From the NCBI GenBank assembly GCA_900467745.1, contig UBQW01000056.1, forward strand, positions 1 through 64,000: 64,000 nt of DNA, written 5' to 3'. This DNA is from Hyphomicrobiales bacterium. GTDB taxonomy: Bacteria > Pseudomonadota > Alphaproteobacteria > Rhizobiales > Rhizobiaceae. Under the pieces are notes generated by a model. The model saw only the letters and a program-made list of their open reading frames with translations. It was not told where the DNA came from and searched no databases. The stretch's first letter is position 1. Each line of letters opens with the position of its first letter. The position numbers and the translations under genes were made by a program. This document shows, in pieces, positions 19,577 to 27,186 of the stretch.

Positions 19577-21187
19577 TTACTCAGCGGCCACCCGAAAACC
19601 CGGGGCCGCATCGCGCACTCCGCCGTCGACGTGGCCTTCGAACTTGGCGAAATTGTCGATGAACATGGTCACCAGCTTGTTCGCCTGCGCGTCGTAAGCG
19701 GCAGCGTCGGCCCAGGTCGAGCGCGGATCGAGGATGCCGCTTTCGACACCTTCAACCGCAACCGGGACGGCGAAGCCGAAGTTCGGATCGGCGCGGAAAT
19801 CGGCCTTGCTGAGTTCGCCCGAGAGGGCGGCTGCGAGCAGCGCGCGTGTCGCCTTGATCGGCATGCGCTTGCCGGTGCCATAGGCGCCGCCAGTCCAGCC
19901 GGTGTTGACGAGCCAGCATTCGACGCCGTGGCGGCCGATCAGCTCCTTCAGGAGATTGCCGTATTCCGACGGGTGCCGGGGCATGAAGGGGGCGCCGAAG
20001 CAGGTCGAGAAGGTTGCTTCCGGCTCGGTCACGCCGCGTTCCGTGCCAGCCACCTTGGCGGTGTAGCCGGACAGGAAGTGGTACATGGCCTGATCCGGCG
20101 TCAGCTTGGCGATCGGCGGCATGACGCCGAAAGCATCGGCCGTCAGCATGATGATCGTCTTCGGATGGCCGGCGCGGCCGGTTTCCGAGGCGTTCGGGAT
20201 GAAATCGAGCGGATAGGCGCAACGGGTGTTTTCCGTAAGCGAGCCGTCGTTGAAGTCAGGAACGCGGTTTTCATCGAGCACGACGTTTTCAAGCACGGTG
20301 CCGAAGCGCTGCGTCGTCGCGTAGATCTCCGGCTCCGCTTCGGCCGAGAGGCGGATGGTCTTGGCGTAGCAACCACCCTCGAAATTGAAGATGCCGTCCT
20401 CGCCCCAGCCATGCTCGTCGTCGCCGATCAGCGTGCGGGCCGGATCAGCCGAGAGCGTCGTCTTGCCGGTGCCCGACAGGCCGAAGAAGACCGCGGCATC
20501 GCCATCCGGGCCGACATTGGCCGAGCAGTGCATGGGCATGACGCCCTTGGCCGGCAGCAGGTAGTTCAGCGCGGTGAAGACCGATTTCTTCATTTCGCCG
20601 GCGTAGAAGGTGCCGGCGATCAGGATTTCGCCGTTGGTCAGGTCGCAGGCGATGACGGTTTCGGTGCGGCAGCCGTAGCGCTCCGGATCGGCCTTGAAGG
20701 TCGGCAGGTCGATGATCGTCAGCTTCGGCGCGAAGCTTTCCAGTGTCAAGCGCTCCGGCCGGATCAGCAGGTTGCGGATGAACAGCGAGTGCCATGCAAG
20801 CTCGGTGACCACGCGGGTCGGCAGCGCATTCACCTCATCGGCACCGCCGATCAGGTCCTGCACGAACAGCTCCTTGCCGGCGGCGTGCGCCAGCATGTCC
20901 TGCTTCAACAGCGCGAAATGCTCCGGCGACATCGGCTTGTTGTTGTCCCACCAGATCTGGCCATCGGTGTTGGCGTCGCGGACGACGAACTTGTCCTTGG
21001 GTGAGCGGCCGGTGTGCTGGCCGGTCAATGCCCGCAAGGCGCCATGAGCGGTGAGTTCGGCTTCTCCCCGGCGAATCGACTCTTCATAGAGGGAAGCGGC
21101 GGTGAAGTTATAGCGAACGCTCTTTGCGCCTGCAAAACCTGCCGTCGCCAGCTCTATCGCTGGGTTGTGTGTACCGAACTGCTCCAT
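19577..21187 (-). CDS. pckA: Phosphoenolpyruvate carboxykinase (ATP)
   Basis: The enzyme (536 residues from the ATG at 21187) converts oxaloacetate to phosphoenolpyruvate, the entry to gluconeogenesis during growth on C4-dicarboxylates. The nucleotide-binding loop [15 protein letters not shown] and the PCK signature around [13 protein letters not shown] are intact. An ATG six bases upstream (21193) lies directly against the GGAAGGAA ribosome-binding site, so the second ATG is better spaced. It is monocistronic and divergent from chvI. The intergenic region carries AT-rich inverted repeats that could be operators. Confidence 0.96.
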   Translation of the reverse strand: MEQFGTHNPAIELATAGFAGAKSVRYNFTAASLYEESIRRGEAELTAHGALRALTGQHTGRSPKDKFVVRDANTDGQIWWDNNKPMSPEHFALLKQDMLAHAAGKELFVQDLIGGADEVNALPTRVVTELAWHSLFIRNLLIRPERLTLESFAPKLTIIDLPTFKADPERYGCRTETVIACDLTNGEILIAGTFYAGEMKKSVFTALNYLLPAKGVMPMHCSANVGPDGDAAVFFGLSGTGKTTLSADPARTLIGDDEHGWGEDGIFNFEGGCYAKTIRLSAEAEPEIYATTQRFGTVLENVVLDENRVPDFNDGSLTENTRCAYPLDFIPNASETGRAGHPKTIIMLTADAFGVMPPIAKLTPDQAMYHFLSGYTAKVAGTERGVTEPEATFSTCFGAPFMPRHPSEYGNLLKELIGRHGVECWLVNTGWTGGAYGTGKRMPIKATRALLAAALSGELSKADFRADPNFGFAVPVAVEGVESGILDPRSTWADAAAYDAQANKLVTMFIDNFAKFEGHVDGGVRDAAPGFRVAAE

Positions 21188-21529
21188 GGTCATTTCCTTC
21201 CCTTGGGGCTCAACGCCGTTAAGAACTGAGCGCGAACCTACGGACAGGATTTTTAAAACGCAAGTGGCATAAATCGATATTATTTAATGATATCAGTTAT
21301 TTAATCGATTTAAATTTCTTACGTTTATTTTAAATCGTTTGAACTGGCTTGGCGCAGCCGATTTCACCGCACGACTTTCGGTTGTCTCCAAAAATTACCG
21401 ATCGCCCCACCCTTTATCTTTGCCACAATTTGTTCCACCTTTATCCCCATAAGCGCATCCGGTTCATATGGCCGCCTGGGGACCTTCAAAAAACCTGGAG
21501 ACGCGCATTAGATGACGGAGACGAATACA
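21188..21529. promoter_or_regulatory. AT-rich pckA/chvI divergent control region
   Basis: This 342-base gene-free interval is strongly AT-rich, unlike its surroundings. It holds an inverted repeat ATTTAA-TCGAT-TTAAAT (21299-21315), a related CG-centred element TTTAAATCGTTTGAA at about 21330-21344, and an ATCGAT at 21273-21278. LacI/GalR-type repressors bind AT-rich palindromes with a central CG, and pckA in Sinorhizobium is controlled by such a protein (PckR). That makes these candidate operators; the assignment is inference. The right half must also hold the chvI promoter. Confidence 0.5.
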
Positions 21530-22261
21530 ATGCCGACAATCGCGCTCGTTGATGACGACCGTAACATCCTGACCTCGGTGTCGATCGCGCTTGAGGCCGA
21601 AGGATACAAGGTCGAGACCTACACGGATGGCGCCTCGGCCCTTGACGGTCTTCTCGCCCGCCCGCCGCATCTGGCGATCTTCGATATCAAGATGCCGCGC
21701 ATGGACGGAATGGAACTGCTGCGCCGTCTGCGCCAGAAATCCGACATGCCGGTGATTTTCCTCACCTCCAAGGATGAAGAGATCGACGAACTCTTTGGCC
21801 TGAAGATGGGCGCCGACGACTTCATCACCAAGCCGTTTTCGCAGCGACTGCTGGTCGAGCGCGTTCGCGCCGTCCTGCGCCGCGCCGCCGGACGCGAAGC
21901 CGCGGCAGCGGCCGCGACTGGTGCAGCACCCAAGCCCGGTGCCGCACAGCTCGCGCGTTCGCTCGAGCGCGGCCAGCTCGTGATGGATCAGGAGCGCCAC
22001 ACCTGCACCTGGAAGAGCGAACCGGTGACGCTGACCGTCACCGAATTCCTGATCCTGCACTCGCTGGCGCAGCGCCCCGGCGTCGTCAAAAGCCGTGACG
22101 CGCTGATGGATGCGGCCTATGACGAGCAGGTCTATGTCGACGACCGCACCATCGACAGCCACATCAAGCGGCTGCGCAAGAAATTCAAGATGGTCGACAA
22201 CGACTTTGATATGATTGAAACGCTCTACGGAGTGGGGTACCGCTTCCGCGAAGCAGCCTGA
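21530..22261 (+). CDS. chvI: Response regulator ChvI (BvrR type)
   Basis: This is an OmpR-class regulator of 243 residues. The receiver domain carries DDD near residue 8-10 and the phosphoacceptor Asp in [12 protein letters not shown]. An Ala-rich linker follows, then a winged-helix DNA-binding domain ([11 protein letters not shown] recognition region). I chose the ATG at 21530: GGAG is well spaced before it, and family members begin at (M)xTIALVDDD. An upstream ATG at 21512 would add six residues. With ChvG it controls acid/envelope stress, exopolysaccharide and host-interaction genes in rhizobia, Agrobacterium and Brucella. Confidence 0.96.
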   Translation: MPTIALVDDDRNILTSVSIALEAEGYKVETYTDGASALDGLLARPPHLAIFDIKMPRMDGMELLRRLRQKSDMPVIFLTSKDEEIDELFGLKMGADDFITKPFSQRLLVERVRAVLRRAAGREAAAAAATGAAPKPGAAQLARSLERGQLVMDQERHTCTWKSEPVTLTVTEFLILHSLAQRPGVVKSRDALMDAAYDEQVYVDDRTIDSHIKRLRKKFKMVDNDFDMIETLYGVGYRFREAA

Positions 22262-22289
22262 CGCCCAAGGGCGCGGCGGATAAGAATAT

Positions 22290-24125
22290 ATGAGAGCCGG
22301 CGCCGCGGACGCGGCCCGCTCTTCGAAAGGGCTGTCGTTGGCACAGTTGGTGCAGGAGAAGGATCTGGATGACGCAGACGGCGTAGGCCGACGCGTCAGG
22401 GGACGACGCTGGTCGCATCCCTTCACGATCATTCGCCGTATCTTCGGCAACGCCGTCTTTTCCAGCCTGACGCGCCGCATCCTCTTCTTCAATCTCGCAG
22501 CGCTCGTCGTTCTCGTCGGCGGCATTCTCTATCTCAATCAGTTTCGCGAAGGGCTGATCGACGCCCGTGTCGAGAGCCTTTTGACGCAGGGCGAGATCAT
22601 CGCCGGCGCCGTTTCGGCTTCCGCCTCGGTCGATACCAACTCGATCACCATCGATCCCGAAAAGCTTCTGGAACTGCAGGCCGGCCAGAGCATCACGCCG
22701 GTTCCGAACGACGAGGACCTGGAGTTCCCGATCGATCCGGAGAAGGTCGCGCCGGTTCTGCGCCGGCTGATCTCGCCGACCCGCACGCGCGCGCGTATCT
22801 TCGATGCCGACGCAAACCTGCTGCTCGATTCGCGTCATCTCTACTCGCGCGGTCAGGTGCTGCGCTTCGACCTGCCGCCGGTTGCCGATGAGGAGCAGAC
22901 CTGGGGTGAGTGGTTCACGACGATCTTCAACAAGGTTCTGCAGCCGGGCAACCTGCCGCTCTACAAGGAAGCGCCGGGCGGCGACGGCTCGATCTATCCT
23001 GAAGTCATGAACGCGCTGACCGGTGTGCGCGGCGCTGTTGTCCGCACCACGGAAAAGGGCGAGCTGATCGTCTCCGTCGCCGTGCCGATCCAGCGTTTTC
23101 GCGCCGTGCTCGGCGTGCTGCTGCTATCGACGCAGGCCGGCGACATCGACAACATCGTTCATGCCGAGCGTCTCGGCATCATGCGCGTCTTCGGCGTGGC
23201 GACACTGGTCAACGTGCTCTTGTCGCTGGTGCTGTCATCAACGATCGCCAATCCGCTGCGCCGCCTGTCTGCCGCGGCGATCCGCGTGCGTCGCGGCTCC
23301 AAGGAGCGTGAGGAGATCCCTGATTTCTCGGTTCGCCAGGACGAGATCGGTAACCTGTCGATCGCGCTGCGCGACATGACGACCGCGCTCTACGACCGGA
23401 TCGATGCGATCGAGAGTTTCGCAGCCGACGTCAGCCACGAATTGAAGAACCCGCTGACCTCGCTGCGCAGCGCCGTCGAGACGCTGCCGCTGGCGAAATC
23501 GGACGATTCCAAGAAACGGCTGATGGATGTCATCCAGCACGACGTGCGCCGTCTCGACCGCCTGATCAGCGATATCTCCGACGCCTCGCGCCTCGATGCC
23601 GAGCTTGCGCGCGTCGATGCCGGATCGGTGGATCTGGAAGTTCTGCTTCGTGACCTTGTGGAAATCTCGCGGCAGATCCGCAATCGCAAGAAGGAAGTGC
23701 AGATCGAGTTTGCGATCGAGCGCAAGCCAGGCGTGAAGACGCGCTTCCTGGTCAATGGTCACGACCTGCGCATCGGCCAGATCGTCACCAACCTGATCGA
23801 GAACGCGCGCTCCTTCGTCTCCGACCAAGACGGGAAAATCACCGTTCGCCTGGTTCGCACCCGCTCGCGCTGCATCGTCTATATCGAGGATAACGGGCCC
23901 GGTATTCAGGCGGAGAATATCGACCGCATTTTCGAGCGCTTCTATACGGACCGGCCGGAGTCCGAAGGTTTTGGGCAGAATTCCGGCCTCGGCCTTTCCA
24001 TCAGCCGGCAGATCGCCGAAGCGCATGGTGGCTCGCTGCGGGCCGAAAACATCATCGACGCCGAGACCGAAGAAGTGGTCGGCGCCCGCTTCACGCTTGC
24101 GCTTCCCGCAGATCCCAACTCATGA
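22290..24125 (+). CDS. chvG: Sensor histidine kinase ChvG (ExoS/BvrS type)
   Basis: The 611-residue membrane kinase has one transmembrane helix at about 64-83, a periplasmic sensor domain to about 290, a second helix at about 295-315, then HAMP and kinase domains. The H-box is DVSHELKNPLTSLR, followed by N (NLIENARSF), G1 (EDNGPGI) and G2 (GLGLSISR) motifs. It phosphorylates ChvI. In Agrobacterium and Sinorhizobium the periplasmic repressor ExoR holds it inactive. The C-terminus overlaps hprK by four bases (ATGA), tying envelope sensing to the PTS genes. Confidence 0.96.
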   Translation: MRAGAADAARSSKGLSLAQLVQEKDLDDADGVGRRVRGRRWSHPFTIIRRIFGNAVFSSLTRRILFFNLAALVVLVGGILYLNQFREGLIDARVESLLTQGEIIAGAVSASASVDTNSITIDPEKLLELQAGQSITPVPNDEDLEFPIDPEKVAPVLRRLISPTRTRARIFDADANLLLDSRHLYSRGQVLRFDLPPVADEEQTWGEWFTTIFNKVLQPGNLPLYKEAPGGDGSIYPEVMNALTGVRGAVVRTTEKGELIVSVAVPIQRFRAVLGVLLLSTQAGDIDNIVHAERLGIMRVFGVATLVNVLLSLVLSSTIANPLRRLSAAAIRVRRGSKEREEIPDFSVRQDEIGNLSIALRDMTTALYDRIDAIESFAADVSHELKNPLTSLRSAVETLPLAKSDDSKKRLMDVIQHDVRRLDRLISDISDASRLDAELARVDAGSVDLEVLLRDLVEISRQIRNRKKEVQIEFAIERKPGVKTRFLVNGHDLRIGQIVTNLIENARSFVSDQDGKITVRLVRTRSRCIVYIEDNGPGIQAENIDRIFERFYTDRPESEGFGQNSGLGLSISRQIAEAHGGSLRAENIIDAETEEVVGARFTLALPADPNS

Positions 24126-24574
24126 CCACGGCCCCGGTCAATATTCACGCGACGGCGATCGTCGTAGGCAAGACCGGGCTTCTCTTCATGGGGCCATCGG
24201 GCTGGGGCAAATCGATGTTGGCCTTCACGTGTCTTACAGAGGCGCGGCGGATCGGGATCGATGCCGCGTTGGTCGCAGACGATCAGGTGTCGATCTCAGT
24301 TCGGGATAGCATCGCCATCGCGGCCTGCCTGCCCTCCATACGAGGGATGATCGAGCTGCGCGGAACCGGCATCGTTCGCATCCCCTTTATCCAGGAAGCG
24401 CCCATGCATTATGCGGTTCTTCCCGGGCACGTTACGGGGGAAGACCGGGTGCCGCCGGAGGGCGAGACGACCGTGGTTTCAGCAAGTGTCACGCTGCCCG
24501 TCATTCGGTTGCTGGCTAATGTGCCGCTTCCACTGGCGGTATTGATGGCCAAAGCACCTGAAATGGGGCGTTAA
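24122..24574 (+). CDS. hprK: Short alphaproteobacterial HPr kinase/phosphorylase
   Basis: The 150-residue protein is the catalytic half of HPr kinase. The P-loop MGPSGWGKSM sits near residues 22-31, and the family segment MIELRGTGIVRIP follows in the middle. Compared with Gram-positive HprK (about 310 residues) the N-terminal domain is absent, which is the normal form in alphaproteobacteria. It phosphorylates a serine on HPr, encoded two genes downstream. It overlaps chvG and precedes the EIIA gene by 153 bases that contain no other gene. Confidence 0.93.
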   Translation: MTTAPVNIHATAIVVGKTGLLFMGPSGWGKSMLAFTCLTEARRIGIDAALVADDQVSISVRDSIAIAACLPSIRGMIELRGTGIVRIPFIQEAPMHYAVLPGHVTGEDRVPPEGETTVVSASVTLPVIRLLANVPLPLAVLMAKAPEMGR

Positions 24575-24727
24575 TGCCCACGAAACCGGCAGCTGGCGCG
24601 CGAAACCGTGCATTTTTGTCTTGCCATTCGGCTTTTCATAGCCAAGATGTGCCCCCACGGTGGACGCGATTGCTGCGTTGCGATATTGGGCCTACCGTTT
24701 GCATACGCCATTGGGAGCAGTAGTATC

Positions 24728-25129
24728 ATGATCGGACTTGTGCTTGTCACTCACGGCAAGCTGGCTGAAGAGTTTCGTCATGCGGTCGAACATGTTGTCG
24801 GTCCTCAGAAATTCATCGAGACGGTCTGTATCGGCCCCGAAGACGACATGGATCAGCGACGCCAGGACATTCTGGGCGCTGTTGCAAACGCCGATGACGG
24901 CCATGGCGTGGTCATCCTGACCGATATGTTCGGTGGCACTCCTTCCAATCTGGCGATCTCCGTGATGAGCAGCGGACATACCGAGGTGATCGCCGGCATG
25001 AACCTGCCAATGTTGATCAAGCTCGCCGGCGTGCGCGGCGAGGACAATATGGAAAAGGCGCTCGCCGAGGCATCCGAAGCCGGCCGCAAATACATCAATG
25101 TCGCCAGCCGCGTCTTGAGCGGCAAATAA
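24728..25129 (+). CDS. manX: PTS EIIA component, mannose family
   Basis: The 133-residue EIIA-Man-type protein begins MIGLVLVTHGKLAEEF, with the phospho-accepting His at residue 9. The DMFGGTPSNLA motif of the fold is in the middle. No EIIB, EIIC or EIID gene is nearby, so it cannot import sugar as encoded here and is probably a regulatory phospho-relay component receiving phosphate from HPr. The start at 24728 is set by the family N-terminus; the in-frame extension to 24608 has no family match. ptsH follows ten bases later. Confidence 0.94.
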   Translation: MIGLVLVTHGKLAEEFRHAVEHVVGPQKFIETVCIGPEDDMDQRRQDILGAVANADDGHGVVILTDMFGGTPSNLAISVMSSGHTEVIAGMNLPMLIKLAGVRGEDNMEKALAEASEAGRKYINVASRVLSGK

Positions 25130-25139
25130 CGAGCCCCAG

Positions 25140-25418
25140 ATGACCGTCCAGCTCTCCCGCGAAATTCTCATCATCAACAAGCGTGGCCTGCATGCGCGCG
25201 CTTCGGCGAAATTCGTGCAGACGGTCGAAACCTTCGACGCTTCGATCACCGTGTCGAAGGATGGGATGACCGTTGGCGGCAACTCGATCATGGGTTTGAT
25301 GATGCTGGCGGCAAGCCCGGGCTCCAGCGTCTTGGTCTCGGCCAGCGGCAACCAGGCCGAACAGGCGCTCGACGCGCTGGACCAGCTGATCCAGAACAAG
25401 TTCGGCGAAGATATGTAA
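25140..25418 (+). CDS. ptsH: Phosphocarrier protein HPr
   Basis: The 92-residue HPr has the catalytic His in KRGLHARASAKF (His18) and the regulatory serine site in GGNSIMGLMML (Ser49), the target of HPr kinase. Both sites are intact, so it can carry PEP-derived phosphate from enzyme I and also receive ATP-dependent serine phosphorylation. It ends the chvI-chvG-hprK-manX-ptsH cluster. A GGTCC-GCC-GGACC hairpin at 25420-25432 follows the stop but lacks a T-run. Confidence 0.94.
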   Translation: MTVQLSREILIINKRGLHARASAKFVQTVETFDASITVSKDGMTVGGNSIMGLMMLAASPGSSVLVSASGNQAEQALDALDQLIQNKFGEDM

Positions 25419-25440
25419 CGGTCCGCCGGACCATATAAAC

Positions 25441-25460
25441 ATATAAAGACTTCTTTATAT
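25441..25460. promoter_or_regulatory. Palindromic operator upstream of ahcY
   Basis: A 20-base near-perfect palindrome (ATATAAAGAC joined to TTCTTTATAT, nine of ten pairs matching) lies 125 bases before the ahcY ATG. A possible promoter follows it at TTGCCT (25466-25471) and TAAACG (25489-25494), 17-base spacer. ArsR-family regulators of the S-adenosylhomocysteine cycle (SahR/SamR) are known to act on ahcY in Proteobacteria, so this is a candidate site for one of them. The regulator itself is not in the window. Confidence 0.6.
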
Positions 25461-25584
25461 CATTATTGCCTTCGTCATAGAAGCCTGCTAAACGGCTGGC
25501 ATGACCGCGCCTGCGCGGAGCTTTTCGTCGCGCGACCTCGTTTCGCGCCTTCGCATCTGAGACGCTTTCAGCATGGAGAACCCA

Positions 25585-26985
25585 ATGAGCACTGAAAAAG
25601 ATTACGTCGTCGCCGATATCGGCCTCGCAGACTTCGGCCGCAAGGAAATCACGATCGCTGAAACCGAAATGCCGGGCCTAATGTCCTGCCGCGAAGAGTT
25701 CGGCGCATCGAAGCCGCTCAAGGGCGCTCGCATCACCGGCTCGCTGCACATGACGATCCAGACGGCCGTGCTCATCGAGACGTTGGTCGCTCTCGGCGCC
25801 GAAGTGCGCTGGGCATCGTGCAACATCTTCTCGACGCAGGACCACGCCGCTGCCGCGATCGCCGCTTCGGGCGTTCCTGTCTTCGCCGTCAAGGGCGAGT
25901 CGCTGCACGACTACTGGGTTTACACCGACCAGATCTTCCAGTGGGCCGACGGCGGCCTCTCCAACATGATCCTCGATGACGGTGGCGACGCCACCATGTA
26001 CATCCTGCTCGGCGCCCGCGCCGAAGCCGGCGAAGACGTGCTGTCGAACCCGCATTCGGAAGAAGAAGAAATCCTCTTCGCACAGATCAAGAAGCGCCTC
26101 GCGGCAACGCCTGGCTGGTTCACCAAGCAGCGCGACGCGATCAAGGGCGTCACCGAAGAAACCACCACTGGTGTCAACCGTCTGTACCAGCTTTCCCAGA
26201 AGGGCCTGCTGCCCTTCCCTGCCATCAACGTCAACGACTCGGTCACCAAGTCGAAGTTCGACAACAAGTACGGCTGCAAGGAATCGCTGGTTGACGGCAT
26301 CCGCCGTGGCACCGACGTGATGATGGCCGGCAAGGTTGCCGTCGTCTGCGGTTACGGCGACGTCGGCAAGGGTTCGGCTGCTTCGCTGCTCGGCGCCGGC
26401 GCACGCGTCAAGGTCACGGAAGTCGACCCGATCTGCGCACTGCAGGCTGCCATGGACGGCTTCGAGGTCGTCACGCTCGAAGACGTCGTCTCCACCGCCG
26501 ACATCTTCATCACCACGACCGGCAACAAGGACGTAATCCGCATCGACCACATGCGCGCGATGAAGGACATGGCGATCGTCGGCAACATCGGCCACTTCGA
26601 CAACGAAATCGAAGTTGCGGCGCTGCGTAACCTGAAGTGGACCAACATCAAGCCGCAGGTCGACCTGATCGAGTTCCCGAAGGGCAACCGCATCATCCTG
26701 CTCTCGGAAGGCCGCCTGCTGAACCTCGGCAACGCAACGGGCCATCCGTCCTTCGTCATGTCGGCTTCGTTCACCAACCAGACGCTGGCGCAGATCGAGC
26801 TCTTCACCAAGCCCGGCCAGTATCAGAACCAGGTCTACATCCTGCCGAAGCACCTCGACGAGAAGGTCGCGCGCCTGCATCTCGCCAAGCTCGGCGTCAA
26901 GCTGACGCAGCTTTCGGAAGAACAGGCATCCTATATCGGCGTCACGCCGCAGGGTCCGTTCAAGGCTGACCACTACAGATACTAA
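25585..26985 (+). CDS. ahcY: Adenosylhomocysteinase
   Basis: The 466-residue enzyme splits S-adenosylhomocysteine into adenosine and homocysteine, removing the product inhibitor of methyltransferases. The NAD-binding loop [13 protein letters not shown] is present, along with the C-terminus ending DHYRY that closes the active site in the tetramer. An upstream in-frame ATG (25573) exists, but GGAG in that stretch is ideally spaced for the ATG at 25585, where family sequence begins ([11 protein letters not shown]). Codon use is highly biased, suggesting high expression. A strong terminator follows. Confidence 0.97.
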   Translation: MSTEKDYVVADIGLADFGRKEITIAETEMPGLMSCREEFGASKPLKGARITGSLHMTIQTAVLIETLVALGAEVRWASCNIFSTQDHAAAAIAASGVPVFAVKGESLHDYWVYTDQIFQWADGGLSNMILDDGGDATMYILLGARAEAGEDVLSNPHSEEEEILFAQIKKRLAATPGWFTKQRDAIKGVTEETTTGVNRLYQLSQKGLLPFPAINVNDSVTKSKFDNKYGCKESLVDGIRRGTDVMMAGKVAVVCGYGDVGKGSAASLLGAGARVKVTEVDPICALQAAMDGFEVVTLEDVVSTADIFITTTGNKDVIRIDHMRAMKDMAIVGNIGHFDNEIEVAALRNLKWTNIKPQVDLIEFPKGNRIILLSEGRLLNLGNATGHPSFVMSASFTNQTLAQIELFTKPGQYQNQVYILPKHLDEKVARLHLAKLGVKLTQLSEEQASYIGVTPQGPFKADHYRY

Positions 26986-27014
26986 TAGCGGATCTGATAT
27001 CCACAACATCTAGA

Positions 27015-27048
27015 GGGTGCGGCATTGACAAATGCCGCACCCTTATTT
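27015..27048 (+). terminator. Intrinsic terminator of ahcY
   Basis: A 12-base-pair perfect stem (GGGTGCGGCATT at 27015-27026 with AATGCCGCACCC at 27031-27042) is followed by a T-rich tail, TTATTTTTT. Confidence 0.93.
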
Positions 27049-27186
27049 TTTGGCACACATCTTCCCGACGAATCCTATCCGAAGTATTGTTTTAACACTC
27101 GATTCGTGGAGACGGACGCGTCCGTTTGCTTCGAAAATGGGATGTCTTGTCGTAATGCGGCACAAAAGGACGGAGACATACCGCGC

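Noticed and set aside
25420-25432. GGTCC-GCC-GGACC hairpin after ptsH as a terminator
   Set aside because: Only five base pairs with a three-base loop and no T-run; not enough for an intrinsic terminator call.
25495-25584. Possible SAH or SAM riboswitch in the ahcY leader
   Set aside because: Short GC hairpins are present, but I could not match the conserved core of the SAH riboswitch or of SAM-II; the upstream palindrome explains regulation better.
27025-27186. N-terminal extension of divL back to 27025
   Set aside because: The extension starts inside the ahcY terminator stem, so it could not be on a normal divL transcript.
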